A DNA stretch of 64,000 nt from Vibrio injensis (GCF_001895205.1 NZ_BDJF01000027.1:434001-498000), one strand, 5' to 3'; counted from the stretch's first letter, positions 1 through 8,697 are shown. Notes: generated by a model from the sequence alone, not told the origin. Numbers and translations are program-made.

Positions 1-2
1 TA

Positions 3-905
3 CACGGTGTCGATGCATTAGAGCAGCTCGATAAGCACTCGTTTAAGTTAATGTTCTTAGATTTAACCATGCCAGAGTTAGATGGTTTTGAAACGCTTGA
101 AGCGATGCGAGCGCGTGGTGATCAGACGCCGGTGGTGGTGGTCTCCGGTGACATCCAACCCAAAGCCAAAGAGCGAGTGATGGCGCTCGGTGCTCGCGCA
201 TTTATTCAAAAACCAATTGATAAAACGATCTTAAACGATGTTCTGCGTGAGCTGGTTGAGCCGCCGACGCAGCCGCGGATTGTCACGCCAGTTTCGATTG
301 ATCTCCCAGTCTTACGGCGTCGTGATGTTTACATGGAAGTGGCTAACGTATCGATTGGTCAAGCAGCCGACGCGTTGGCTCGCCATTTTGACGTGTTTGT
401 TGAGTTACCTTTACCTAATATCAATATCTTAGAAGTCAGTGAACTGCATATGGCTTTGCGTGATCTGGCCGATAATGTTCAGGTTTCTGGTGTTTGTCAG
501 GGCTTCAGTGGCGAAGGGATTGCTGGAGAGGCTTTGGTGTTACTCAGTGATTCTAGCGTGGCGGATTTAAAAAAATTAATGAAAGTCCCGGTGGACAGCG
601 AAGAGTTGGAAGAACTTGAATTATTAATGGACGTTTCGAATATTCTGGTCGGCTCATTTCTCAATGGGCTCGGTCAACAATCGGAGGTGCGCTTTTTTCA
701 AAGCTCGCCCGTCTTACTTGGTCAACATATTTCGATAGACTCGGTGATTAAGTCAACCGCAGGTTCATTTACCAAGACCATGACCTTTGAGGTCAGCTAC
801 AATATTGAAGGTACCTCAATTCGTTGTGATCTGCTGTTTATGTTTGTCGATGAGTCGTTGCCGTTGCTCGATAATAAACTGGCTTATCTAATGGAGGATT
901 TTTAA
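3..905 (+). CDS. Response regulator with CheC-like C-terminal domain (5' end outside window)
   Basis: The reading frame is already open at base 3, so the start lies upstream and the gene is 5'-partial. The visible N-terminal part is the second half of a receiver domain: the phospho-acceptor Asp is in the LDLTMPELDG motif (base 60), followed by the VVVVSGD strand and the conserved Lys in IQKPID. After a linker near base 300 the rest resembles CheC/CheX-family domains: the stretch MDVSNILVGSFLNGL has the acidic-x-x-Asn pattern of CheC-type phosphatases. Inference: a phosphorylated receiver controls or is dephosphorylated by the CheC-like module in a two-component or chemotaxis-type circuit. The stop codon overlaps the next start by one base, so the PAS protein is translationally coupled. 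Confidence 0.75.
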   Translation, partial: HGVDALEQLDKHSFKLMFLDLTMPELDGFETLEAMRARGDQTPVVVVSGDIQPKAKERVMALGARAFIQKPIDKTILNDVLRELVEPPTQPRIVTPVSIDLPVLRRRDVYMEVANVSIGQAADALARHFDVFVELPLPNINILEVSELHMALRDLADNVQVSGVCQGFSGEGIAGEALVLLSDSSVADLKKLMKVPVDSEELEELELLMDVSNILVGSFLNGLGQQSEVRFFQSSPVLLGQHISIDSVIKSTAGSFTKTMTFEVSYNIEGTSIRCDLLFMFVDESLPLLDNKLAYLMEDF

Positions 906-1348
906 TGCTTTCTCTCCCTGCTGAATTTGAGCAATTCCACTGGATGGTGGACATGGTCCAGAACGTCGATATGGGATTAATCGTCTTAAATCGAGACTAC
1001 GAAATACAAGTTTGGAATGGGTTTATGACTCATCACAGTGGCAAGCATGGTCATGATGTGATTGGCAAATCCATCTTTACCATTTTTCCTGAAATCCCGT
1101 CAGACTGGTTTAAATTAAAAACCAAGCCCGTGTATAACTTAGGCTGTCGAAGTTTCATTACTTGGCAGCAGCGTCCTTACCTTTTCAAATGCCGCAACGT
1201 TCGCCCCATTACTCAACAAGCGGATTTTATGTACCAAAATATCACTCTTAACCCAATGCGTACGCCGACAGGAAAAATCAATTCTCTTTTTCTGTCTATT
1301 CAAGATGCGACCACCGAGGCGTTGGCCTCTTTACAATCTCGACAGTAA
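905..1348 (+). CDS. Small PAS-domain protein
   Basis: The 147-residue protein is essentially one PAS fold. It has the typical opening with the pattern GLIVLNRDYEIQVWN, a GKSIFTIFPE segment, and a final strand SLFLSIQDATTEA near residues 126-138. There is no transmitter, GGDEF or other output domain, so it is a stand-alone sensor or adaptor. Its ATG shares a base with the stop of the upstream response regulator, so the two probably act together, for example by passing a ligand or redox state to a partner kinase. The ligand cannot be read from the sequence. No signal peptide or membrane segment is visible, so it should be cytosolic. Confidence 0.65.
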   Translation: MLSLPAEFEQFHWMVDMVQNVDMGLIVLNRDYEIQVWNGFMTHHSGKHGHDVIGKSIFTIFPEIPSDWFKLKTKPVYNLGCRSFITWQQRPYLFKCRNVRPITQQADFMYQNITLNPMRTPTGKINSLFLSIQDATTEALASLQSRQ

Positions 1349-1390
1349 GTTAACGCGATGCGTCTCATCTAGTGTTGTAGGAAAATTATC

Positions 1391-2866
1391 ATGCCTTTGC
1401 CCAGACTTTTTTATACCCCACAGCAAGTCAAACAAGGTGAACAGTTAGCCGCTAAGGCGCAAGGTTTAGAAATGTTTCGGTTGATGGAGCGTGCTGGCCA
1501 AGCGGTATTTACCATTGCTTTAGCTCAGTATCCGGCTTCTCATCACTGGTTAGTGTGTTGTGGCAGCGGCAATAATGGTGGCGATGGTTATATTGTTGCA
1601 CGGCTGGCTCAATCGGTGGGTATTCAAGTCACGGTATGGCAGTTCGGCGATCCTGAATGTTTACGTGATGATGCACGAAAAGCTTATTATCACTGGTTAG
1701 ATAGTGGCGGAGAAGTTTTTCCTTGTAGCGATACTATTCCAGATCATATCGATGTCATTATTGATGGATTATTAGGCATTGGTATTAAGGGGGCCGTTCG
1801 TCCTAAATTGCAAACGGTGATCGAGACGATTAATGATCATTCCGCCCCTGTCGTTGCGATTGATGTGCCATCGGGTTTATGCGCTTTGACAGGATGTGCA
1901 CTAGGAAGCGCGATTTATGCGCAGCATACGGTGAGTTTTGTCGGTTTAAAACAAGGTTTAGTGACAGGGAAAGCGCGAGATTATGTTGGCCATTTGCATT
2001 TTGCAGGATTAGGCATAGAAGAGGCTTTTAATGCGCAAAATAGCTCTACGTTGAAAGCGATCGATGTCAAGTCACCTCAGCGTTACTTACAACCCAGAGC
2101 GAGGACTGCCCATAAAGGTTTGCATGGTAAGGCGCTCTTTATTGGTGGGAATAGTGGCATGGGTGGCGCTGCCATTCTAGCGGTACAGGCTTGTGTGCGA
2201 ACGGGGAGTGGTCTGAACGCAGCTTTGGTTCATCCCGGAAATACCACCGCGATGTTGGTCAGTTGTCCTGAAGTGATGGTCGCCAGTTGGTCGGATGCCA
2301 GTTTGCTTGAACAGCGTTTAGCGTGGTGCAGCGTGATTGCCATTGGTCCTGGTTTAGGTCGTGATGAAAAAGCGCAACAGCTAATCAGAGAAGTTCAAAG
2401 TCTCAATAAACCAAAAGTCATGGATGCGGATGCGTTGTATTTTCTTGCTCAATCCGCCTGTTTTGATCAGCAGCGAATTATCACTCCTCATCCTGCAGAG
2501 GCCGCAAGAATGCTCGCTACCGATGTTGAAATTATCGAAGCGGATCGTTTTCAGGCCGCACGCGCCTTACAGCAAAAATACGGCGGCGTAGTGGTATTAA
2601 AAGGCGCTGGTACCTTAGTCTATGACGGCGAAAGCCTGTATGTATGCTTGGCGGGTAATCCCGGCATGGCCAGTGGTGGAATGGGGGATGTCCTGACAGG
2701 GGTGATAGCTTCTCTACTTGCGCAAGGACTCTCTTTATTTGATGCGGCTAAAGTAGGGGTTTTGATCCACAGTCAAGCGGCGGATCAAAACGCCCATGAA
2801 CATGGGGAAAGAGGGCTAATTGCAAGCGATCTCATTCCCCATTTACGCCGTTTGGTTAATCGTTGA
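1391..2866 (+). CDS. nnrD: Bifunctional NAD(P)HX epimerase / ADP-dependent NAD(P)HX dehydratase
   Basis: This is a fused YjeF-type metabolite-repair enzyme of 491 residues, the usual length. The N-terminal epimerase half (about 1-215) carries GSGNNGGDGY at residue 58. The C-terminal dehydratase half (about 225-490) carries the ribokinase-like signature NPGMASGGMGDVLTG near residue 422 with its catalytic Asp. Together they epimerise damaged hydrated NADH/NADPH and dehydrate the S form using ADP. The start is supported by AGGA eight bases upstream of the ATG. In many gammaproteobacteria the gene precedes tsaE; here it follows the PAS gene and converges with ldhA, overlapping its 3' end by 11 bases. 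Confidence 0.93.
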   Translation: MPLPRLFYTPQQVKQGEQLAAKAQGLEMFRLMERAGQAVFTIALAQYPASHHWLVCCGSGNNGGDGYIVARLAQSVGIQVTVWQFGDPECLRDDARKAYYHWLDSGGEVFPCSDTIPDHIDVIIDGLLGIGIKGAVRPKLQTVIETINDHSAPVVAIDVPSGLCALTGCALGSAIYAQHTVSFVGLKQGLVTGKARDYVGHLHFAGLGIEEAFNAQNSSTLKAIDVKSPQRYLQPRARTAHKGLHGKALFIGGNSGMGGAAILAVQACVRTGSGLNAALVHPGNTTAMLVSCPEVMVASWSDASLLEQRLAWCSVIAIGPGLGRDEKAQQLIREVQSLNKPKVMDADALYFLAQSACFDQQRIITPHPAEAARMLATDVEIIEADRFQAARALQQKYGGVVVLKGAGTLVYDGESLYVCLAGNPGMASGGMGDVLTGVIASLLAQGLSLFDAAKVGVLIHSQAADQNAHEHGERGLIASDLIPHLRRLVNR

Positions 2867-3854
2867 TCAACTCATTGCCGGATAGCTTACCTTGACTAAA
2901 TACTAAAATATTATTTAGCGTGGTTTGCGCGATGTTATTTAACGCATCTTCGGTCAAGAAAGCTTGGTGTCCGGTAAAGAGTACATTGTGGCAGGATGAT
3001 AAACGGCGGAACACATCATCAACAATGACATCATTAGACTTGTCTTGGAAGAACAGATCTTTCTCATTATCATACACATCGAGGCCTAATGAGCCTATAC
3101 GACCACGTTTCAACGCTTCAATCGCCGCCGCAGAATCAAGTAGCTCTCCACGACTGGTGTTGATGATCATCACTTTGTCTTTCATCTGATCAAACGCTTG
3201 CTCATTAAGCAGATGATAATTTTCTTTCGACATGGGGCAGTGCAAAGTGATCACATCACTATTGGCGTATAACTCAGGCAGCTCAACGTATTTTGCCCCT
3301 AACTCAAGCGCAGCTGGATTTTGATAAGGGTCGTAGCAAAGCACTGTCATACCAAGCCCTTTTAAAATCCGCATGGTAGCAACCCCAATTTTCCCCGTAC
3401 CGATCACGCCAACGGTTTTACCATAAAAGTTAAAGCCCACTAAACCTTCTAAAGAGAAGTTGGCTTCACGAGTACGTTGGTAAGCCTTATGGAAACGACG
3501 GTTGAGGCACATCATTAAGCCCACGGTATGCTCAGCCACCGCTTCCGGTGAATAGGCAGGGACCCGTACTACCTGTAAACCTAATTGTTTCGCGGCGGCT
3601 AAATCAACTTTATCAAAGCCTGCGCAGCGCATAGCAATCAAACGAGTGCCACCTTGATAGAGTGTCTGTAGCACTTTCGCATCCAATTCATCATTCACAA
3701 AAGCACAAACTACAGCACACCCTTGCGCCATTTGGGCAGTCTTACGAGTTAAGCGGAAATCATGAAAATGAAAGGTAAGTTGCTGAGGGTCAATAAATCG
3801 GTTGAAAGAGAGTTCATCGTAGTTTTTCGCGCTAAAAAAAGCGACATTGATCAT
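2856..3854 (-). CDS. ldhA: NAD-dependent D-lactate dehydrogenase
   Basis: This 332-residue 2-hydroxyacid dehydrogenase reduces pyruvate to D-lactate during fermentation. The NAD-binding glycine motif GTGKIG is at residues 152-157. The catalytic triad is present at Arg235 (NTSRGE), Glu264 (YDNEKD) and His296 (TGHQAF), the same numbering as in the E. coli fermentative enzyme, which supports the start at 3854. It is a single gene on the minus strand, convergent with nnrD. Its promoter lies in the long intergenic stretch toward guaC. Another D-isomer hydroxyacid dehydrogenase is possible, but LdhA fits best. Confidence 0.88.
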   Translation of the reverse strand: MINVAFFSAKNYDELSFNRFIDPQQLTFHFHDFRLTRKTAQMAQGCAVVCAFVNDELDAKVLQTLYQGGTRLIAMRCAGFDKVDLAAAKQLGLQVVRVPAYSPEAVAEHTVGLMMCLNRRFHKAYQRTREANFSLEGLVGFNFYGKTVGVIGTGKIGVATMRILKGLGMTVLCYDPYQNPAALELGAKYVELPELYANSDVITLHCPMSKENYHLLNEQAFDQMKDKVMIINTSRGELLDSAAAIEALKRGRIGSLGLDVYDNEKDLFFQDKSNDVIVDDVFRRLSSCHNVLFTGHQAFLTEDALNNIAQTTLNNILVFSQGKLSGNELIND

Positions 3855-4019
3855 GGTGCTGTCTCCTCAAATAAGATCAGGCGAGTCAAAATAATACGCG
3901 CTTGCGAACATTACTGCTCTCGGTATAAACCTAATCGTAATAAAAATAAACCCTATTTTTTCTCTGAGATAGGGAGGCTCAGCCAGCATTTCAGTCACAT
4001 TCATCTCAAGAAACCGTTG

Positions 4020-4035
4020 TCGCAACCGTTTGCAA
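4020..4035. promoter_or_regulatory. PurR-box-like operator
   Basis: The 16 bases read TCGCAACCGTTTGCAA, close to the purine repressor consensus ACGCAAACGTTTGCGT around a central CG step. The site lies between divergent ldhA and guaC, about 165 bases upstream of ldhA and 375 bases upstream of guaC. Regulation of guaC by PurR would make biological sense, but the distance is large and a single site read by eye is weak evidence. Confidence 0.35.
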
Positions 4036-4254
4036 AACGAGGTCAGCCATCACACTTTTACTAAATATCAAACATAAAACGCCACAGACGGGTTTTGTTG
4101 CCCAAAGCGTTAAATAAAACACATTCAGAATGGTTGGTTTTAACTTATTGATTTAAATTGACTAATAGACTTTGTTTGCGTGGAAGAGGGTGTCGTTAGA
4201 TAAAGGATATGAAATCTTCGCTAGCGTAGCACAAAAAAAAGTAAAATATCAGAC

Positions 4255-4282
4255 TTGCCGGAAAGAAATCACGCCCTATAAT
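4255..4282 (+). promoter_or_regulatory. Predicted sigma-70 promoter of guaC
   Basis: There is a -35-like TTGCCG at 4255-4260 and a perfect -10 TATAAT at 4277-4282 with 16 bases between them. Transcription should start near 4287-4290, immediately before the first leader hairpin, which leaves a leader of about 120 bases before the guaC start. Confidence 0.6.
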
Positions 4283-4288
4283 GCTGAA

Positions 4289-4321
4289 AACCGGAGCGTC
4301 TGCCAACGCTCCGGTTTTTTT
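4289..4321 (+). terminator. Leader hairpin 1 of guaC, with intrinsic-terminator form
   Basis: The arms AACCGGAGCG (4289-4298) and CGCTCCGGTT (4307-4316) are perfectly complementary over 10 bp around the 8-base loop TCTGCCAA. The run of T residues at 4315-4321 makes it look like a terminator or attenuator. It begins almost at the predicted transcription start, so full-length guaC mRNA must read through it. Its loop is identical to that of the second hairpin at 4332-4359. Confidence 0.6.
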
Positions 4322-4331
4322 GTGTCCGAAA

Positions 4332-4359
4332 CATACTCAGGTCTGCCAACTTGGGTATG
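4332..4359 (+). promoter_or_regulatory. Leader hairpin 2 of guaC with the same loop
   Basis: The arms CATACTCAGG (4332-4341) and CTTGGGTATG (4350-4359) can form 10 pairs, including G-U pairs, around the loop TCTGCCAA at 4342-4349. Stem length and loop sequence match hairpin 1 although the stem sequences differ, which suggests selection on the structure and loop. It lies 50 bases before the guaC ATG and has no T tract. Confidence 0.5.
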
Positions 4360-4409
4360 CCGCACCCTTGCGCTAAGGCACAGATAGTGAATTAACTAAG
4401 GAAATAACC

Positions 4410-5456
4410 ATGCGTATCGAACAAGAACTTAAGTTAGGTTTTAAAGATGTCCTGTTTCGCCCGAAACGTTCTACTCTCAAAAGTCGTTCTCAAGTTAACT
4501 TAACCCGCAATTTTACCTTCAAGCATAGTGGCCGTCAATGGTCTGGCGTGCCTGTGATTGCCGCCAATATGGACTCGGTGGGCAGTTTCGCAATGGCGAA
4601 AGCTCTCGCTGAACATGGGGTCATGACCGCGATTCATAAGCACTATACAGTGCAAGATTGGGCTGACTTTGTGCAAACGGCGAATGGTGACACCTTAAAT
4701 AAGGTGATGGTTTCTACCGGCACTTCACCGCAAGATTTCCAGAAAACTCAAGATATTATGGCATTATCGGATGATCTGCTGTTTATCTGTATTGATATAG
4801 CTAACGGCTATTCAGAGCATTTGGTCGATTACGTACAGCAAGTGCGTGCTGCCTTCCCTGATAAAGTGATTTCTGCGGGTAACGTAGTGACAGGGGATAT
4901 GTGTGAAGAGCTGATCCTCGCTGGCGCGGATATGGTTAAAGTCGGTATTGGCCCAGGTTCGGTTTGTACCACACGGGTGAAAACGGGTGTGGGTTACCCT
5001 CAGCTCTCGGCGATCATTGAGTGCGCCGATGCTGCCCACGGTTTAGGCGGTCGTATCATCGGTGATGGTGGCTGCGCTTGTCCGGGCGATGTGGCGAAAG
5101 CCTTTGGCGGCGGCGCTGATTTTGTCATGCTAGGCGGCATGTTAGCCGGTCATGAAGAAGCGGGCGGTGAGCTGGTGGTGAAAGACGGCGAAACCTTTAT
5201 GAAGTTCTATGGTATGTCGTCCAAGAGCGCCATGGAGAAGCACTCTGGCGGCGTAGCCGGTTACCGCGCTGCGGAAGGTAAAACCGTATTATTACCATTT
5301 CGTGGCAGTGTCCACGGCACCATTCAAGACATCCTCGGCGGCGTGCGCTCAACCTGCACTTATGTCGGCGCGGCGGAGCTTCGCGAGCTCACCAAGCGTA
5401 CAACGTTTATCCGCGTGTTGGAGCAAGAGAATACGGTGTTTGGCAAAGAGAAGTAA
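4410..5456 (+). CDS. guaC: GMP reductase
   Basis: The 348-residue protein matches the length of E. coli GuaC. It converts GMP to IMP with NADPH, recycling guanine nucleotides to the purine branch point. The nucleophilic Cys186 lies in GPGSVCTTR and is followed by [22 protein letters not shown] and [10 protein letters not shown] are typical of the IMPDH/GMPR barrel. There is no CBS domain, as expected for the reductase and unlike IMP dehydrogenase. The start has an AAGGAAATAACC ribosome site. It is monocistronic and preceded by the double-hairpin leader described above. Confidence 0.95.
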   Translation: MRIEQELKLGFKDVLFRPKRSTLKSRSQVNLTRNFTFKHSGRQWSGVPVIAANMDSVGSFAMAKALAEHGVMTAIHKHYTVQDWADFVQTANGDTLNKVMVSTGTSPQDFQKTQDIMALSDDLLFICIDIANGYSEHLVDYVQQVRAAFPDKVISAGNVVTGDMCEELILAGADMVKVGIGPGSVCTTRVKTGVGYPQLSAIIECADAAHGLGGRIIGDGGCACPGDVAKAFGGGADFVMLGGMLAGHEEAGGELVVKDGETFMKFYGMSSKSAMEKHSGGVAGYRAAEGKTVLLPFRGSVHGTIQDILGGVRSTCTYVGAAELRELTKRTTFIRVLEQENTVFGKEK

Positions 5457-5491
5457 TTTTTCTTTCTAATATACCTTACCAACTTGAACGC

Positions 5492-5562
5492 GCAGCGATG
5501 TTAGGCACGTTCTCGTTCACCCCAATTACCTAGTCTATCTATGTGATTGGGGATGAACGTGT
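5492..5562 (+). repeat. Dispersed intergenic repeat, copy A
   Basis: This stretch of about 70 bases resembles those at 25437-25505 and 33641-33704. A shared core contains TCTATGTGATTGG after a CAAT-type arm. In this copy the arms CGTTCACCCCAAT (from 5514) and ATTGGGGATGAACG (to 5559) form a long imperfect hairpin. It lies just after guaC, where the accessory ATPase region begins. It carries no gene. Confidence 0.5.
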
Positions 5563-5587
5563 CGGAAGACATTAAAGTTTGTGATAA

Positions 5588-5633
5588 CAAAGTTTGAAAC
5601 TCACTTTTGGACAGAAGTGAGTCAGTAACTTTG
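5588..5633. repeat. Two-stem symmetric hairpin before the ATPase gene
   Basis: The outer arms CAAAGTT (5588-5594) and AACTTTG (5627-5633) and the inner arms ACTCACTT (5599-5606) and AAGTGAGT (5615-5622) are perfect. They are separated by equal 4-base internal loops and an 8-base terminal loop. There is no T tract. From 5634 to the ATPase start at 5893 the sequence is AT-rich, and I see no gene in it. Confidence 0.5.
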
Positions 5634-5892
5634 CTACATTAGTATTTAACAAATTACCTCCGGTATTGTAAAAACTCTGATTGAATGGCCAAATTCACTA
5701 TGCCTCTACAATGTGAGATGGGTATTTGAAAGGCACTGGACGCAGCCTTACTGACAAAGACTTAACCGTCTAATTATTTGCTCTATATTAGATTTTTAGA
5801 TCTTACTAAAGAGATAGCATATTAAGATTTCTGAACACATGCTTTAATCAACCTATTCTAATTTCAATCGAAAGTTTACTGGAGTGTTGTGG

Positions 5893-8445
5893 ATGGGTAA
5901 CGTGAGGGATGACATCATCAAATGGCTACATGCCCAACCTTACTGGGTTCAATCGGCAGCTCAAAGCATTTTAAAACAAGAAGAAATCACACAAGATAAA
6001 ATCATAGAGTTTAAAGATCTATTAAAAACCCCAAAAGGTCAGTCATGCATCGAGGCATTAGACTTTGGACAATTTAACGAAGACTCAAACTACGCAAATA
6101 AAGTATGGATTAAGTCAATTGGTGAAATAGAAGGTATTGACGACCTAAACCCACGCTATCCTTTAACTTTCGAACAGAAGCTCACGGTTGTCTACGGAAA
6201 CAATGGTTCTGGCAAATCAGGTTACACACGTATCCTCAAAAAGGCATGTGGAAAAAACAATGCCAATGACCTGAAACCAAACGTTTTTAAAGAGCCTCCA
6301 GCTATCAGCAGATGCAGCATCAGTATTGATGGAGCTAGTGCAAAAAAAATCAACTGGGTTGCAAACTCGCTACCTATCCCTGAGATAAGCTCAGCAGATA
6401 TCTTTGATTCTTCTACTGGAGGCTTTTACCTTGATAATGAAAATGAAGTGTCATATGTACCGATTGAGGTTCTTCTGTTCGAGAAGCTTGTGTTCATTTC
6501 CACATCGATCAAGTCTTTACTCGATAAAGAGCAGGCTCAATTAGTAAAAATTCTACCGAGCGCTCCAGTAGACCTAATGCAATCCAAATATATAAGAGCT
6601 ATAAACGACAGGCTTAAAGCGGATGTTCCGGAGGCAACACTAAGAGAGTTCTTCAATTTTACCAATGATGATGAAAACAAACTCAAAGAACTTAGTGAAC
6701 GTCTAGAAGGTGATCCTTCAAAACTAAAAGAAAAGAAATCTCGGGAGCTAAAACAACTGACTGAACTCACTAATTCAATTTTAGCGGCCAGCGAACAAGT
6801 CAGCTCTCTAGTTTGTGAAATGATTAATGAATCTAAAGCTAAACTAGAATCAGCAAAAAAAATAGCGGAGCAAGGTGCTAAAGCCCTCTCTGACGAGAAC
6901 TTGCTGAATGGTATCGGAAGTCAAACTTGGAAAGCTCTTTGGGTCGCAGCGAAAGAATACTCTATGAAAGAAGCATACCCAGATGGAGCATCCCCTTTTG
7001 TTGGAAATGACGCTCAGTGTGTTCTATGTCATCAACCACTTTCGAATGCAGCTAAACAACGCTTTAAGTCTTTTGAGGAACACATCCAAGGAAGCCTTGA
7101 GAAAGAAGTTAAAGCTCGGCAGCTACACTTTGACAACCTAGTTAAGAAGTTACCATCAATACCGTCGAAAGATATCTTAAAGACTCAAATAGCAGCATCA
7201 AACCTTGCCGAAGAAGAATGGCTCCCAGTCTTAAGCAAAATATGGGGTGAAATCGAAAAAGTCTCTGAGGCTCTTGTTAAGCACCCTGAGATTCCGAATC
7301 AAGGATTCATATTCGATACTTCACTTATTGCGGCACTATCAGAAAAAAAAGAGGTGTTAGCAAAAGAAATAGAAAACCACCAAAAAGACGTAATTGCTTT
7401 CAACAAAGAGAAACTAACCAACGAGCTGAATGATTACAAAGCAAAACAATGGGCTTCAGGTTACATTGACGCCATTATTAAAGAGGTCAAAAGGCTTGAG
7501 AAGTATAGGCAATATGAAGAGTGGGGCAAATTGTTAGGTACCTCAAAGTTCACACGTAAAGCTGGCGAAGTATCAAAGCAAGTCATAACAGATGCTTATG
7601 TTAAGCGTTTCAACGATGAACTAGATAATCTTGGTGCAAAGAAAATCAATGTTCAGTTGTCCAAAACGCGTGTATCAAAAGGAAAAGTGATGCACAAACT
7701 GCATTTGATGGGTGTGAACCAAAATTTCTCCCTTAGTAAGTCCCATGACATTTTAAGTGAGGGTGAACAGCGAATTGTAAGCCTTGCCGCTTTCTTAGCA
7801 GATACTAATAGTAAACCTCAAACTACTCCGTTTATTTTTGATGACCCGATATCATCGCTAGACCAGTCATATGAGCTGTGTGTTGCAAAACGACTTGTTG
7901 AATTATCAGAACATAGGCAAGTTATTGTTTTTACGCATCGAATTAGTTTGTTAGGAGCCTTAAATGACCTTGGGAATCCTACATGTGTACACATAAGACG
8001 TGAACATTGGGGCTGTGGAGAGCACGGAGTTGTACCATTGTTTGCGAAAAAACCACTTAATGCTTTAAATGAATTGAAGAATCAAAGGTTAGCTCAAGCT
8101 AGAAAACTATTGGATTCAGACGGCTCTGAAGTTTACGCCCCTCTGGCGAAGTCAATTTGCAGTGACTTCAGAATTCTACTTGAAAGAGTTGTTGAAGTTG
8201 AGCTTCTAGCAGATGTGGTTCAACGTCATCGTAGAGATGTCCAAACAAAAAATAAAATTAGTAACTTAGCGAAGATAACAATCGAGGACTGCAACTTTAT
8301 TGAGCGCCTTATGGGGATATACTCTGCGCATGAACATAGCCAGCCAACTGAGTCACCAGTAGAGCCACCTACACCAGAGCAGCTAGATGCTGATATTAGT
8401 GCTGTTATTGACTGGCACGCCGATTTTAAATCTCGCAAGAATTAA
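5893..8445 (+). CDS. RloC/PrrC-like Zn-hook ATPase, candidate anticodon nuclease
   Basis: Residues are numbered here from the GTG at 5884; I prefer the ATG at 5893, which has GGAG eight bases upstream. It is a Rad50/SMC-type split ATPase: Walker A GNNGSGKS at 105-112, ABC signature LSEGEQ at 624-629, Walker B FIFDDP at 650-655, switch His685. Between the halves are long Lys/Glu-rich coiled coils interrupted by CVLC at 379-382, placed like a zinc hook. This is the plan of RloC, an ATP-controlled tRNA anticodon nuclease used against phage. The C-terminal region has RILLE (Arg763, Glu767) and SAHEH (His816, His818), which may be the R-E-H nuclease residues; that assignment is inference. The gene stands alone with no restriction-modification partner, and A-rich codons suggest acquisition. 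Another AAA_13-type defence ATPase is the main alternative. Confidence 0.6.
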   Translation: MGNVRDDIIKWLHAQPYWVQSAAQSILKQEEITQDKIIEFKDLLKTPKGQSCIEALDFGQFNEDSNYANKVWIKSIGEIEGIDDLNPRYPLTFEQKLTVVYGNNGSGKSGYTRILKKACGKNNANDLKPNVFKEPPAISRCSISIDGASAKKINWVANSLPIPEISSADIFDSSTGGFYLDNENEVSYVPIEVLLFEKLVFISTSIKSLLDKEQAQLVKILPSAPVDLMQSKYIRAINDRLKADVPEATLREFFNFTNDDENKLKELSERLEGDPSKLKEKKSRELKQLTELTNSILAASEQVSSLVCEMINESKAKLESAKKIAEQGAKALSDENLLNGIGSQTWKALWVAAKEYSMKEAYPDGASPFVGNDAQCVLCHQPLSNAAKQRFKSFEEHIQGSLEKEVKARQLHFDNLVKKLPSIPSKDILKTQIAASNLAEEEWLPVLSKIWGEIEKVSEALVKHPEIPNQGFIFDTSLIAALSEKKEVLAKEIENHQKDVIAFNKEKLTNELNDYKAKQWASGYIDAIIKEVKRLEKYRQYEEWGKLLGTSKFTRKAGEVSKQVITDAYVKRFNDELDNLGAKKINVQLSKTRVSKGKVMHKLHLMGVNQNFSLSKSHDILSEGEQRIVSLAAFLADTNSKPQTTPFIFDDPISSLDQSYELCVAKRLVELSEHRQVIVFTHRISLLGALNDLGNPTCVHIRREHWGCGEHGVVPLFAKKPLNALNELKNQRLAQARKLLDSDGSEVYAPLAKSICSDFRILLERVVEVELLADVVQRHRRDVQTKNKISNLAKITIEDCNFIERLMGIYSAHEHSQPTESPVEPPTPEQLDADISAVIDWHADFKSRKN

Positions 8446-8636
8446 TAACAGATATGAGGGTAGGTGAATAGATTCGCTTACCTTCCTCCCCCTAAACTTG
8501 CAAGTAAAAAGTATAATTGCGCTTCAGAGAAATGCTATTTTTGGGGTGCTTAAACTCATTTCTGGGCAAAACCTTGCTAGAACAAAAGATAAACGACGAC
8601 AGAACTCACTTGCTGCTGACCAACCACTTAAATAAT

Positions 8637-8662
8637 AAACGTCCGATCATTATCGGACGTTT
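8637..8662 (-). terminator. Hairpin terminator downstream of the siderophore receptor gene
   Basis: The 11-bp perfect stem AAACGTCCGAT / ATCGGACGTTT has loop CATT. On the minus strand it follows the receptor stop by 36 bases and is followed by TTTATTATTT. It may also stop transcription coming from the ATPase gene. The rest of 8446-8697 holds no gene. Confidence 0.65.
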
Positions 8663-8697
8663 ATGTGTTAGTTTGGCAAGGTAATCAATAGCGCCTT

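Noticed and set aside
3762-4064. Open frame of 100 codons on the plus strand
   Set aside because: It overlaps the start of ldhA antisense, has low-complexity Lys-rich content and no family resemblance.
4172-4387. Open frame of about 70 codons upstream of guaC
   Set aside because: It begins with a non-ATG codon, has no ribosome site and runs through both leader hairpins; no protein family is recognisable.
4289-4409. Purine riboswitch in the guaC leader
   Set aside because: The three-way-junction aptamer with its conserved joining and loop bases is not present; only two simple hairpins are seen.
5492-5562. Integron attC or VCR-type site
   Set aside because: The sequence lacks the core-site pattern and length of VCR elements and there is no array of cassettes.
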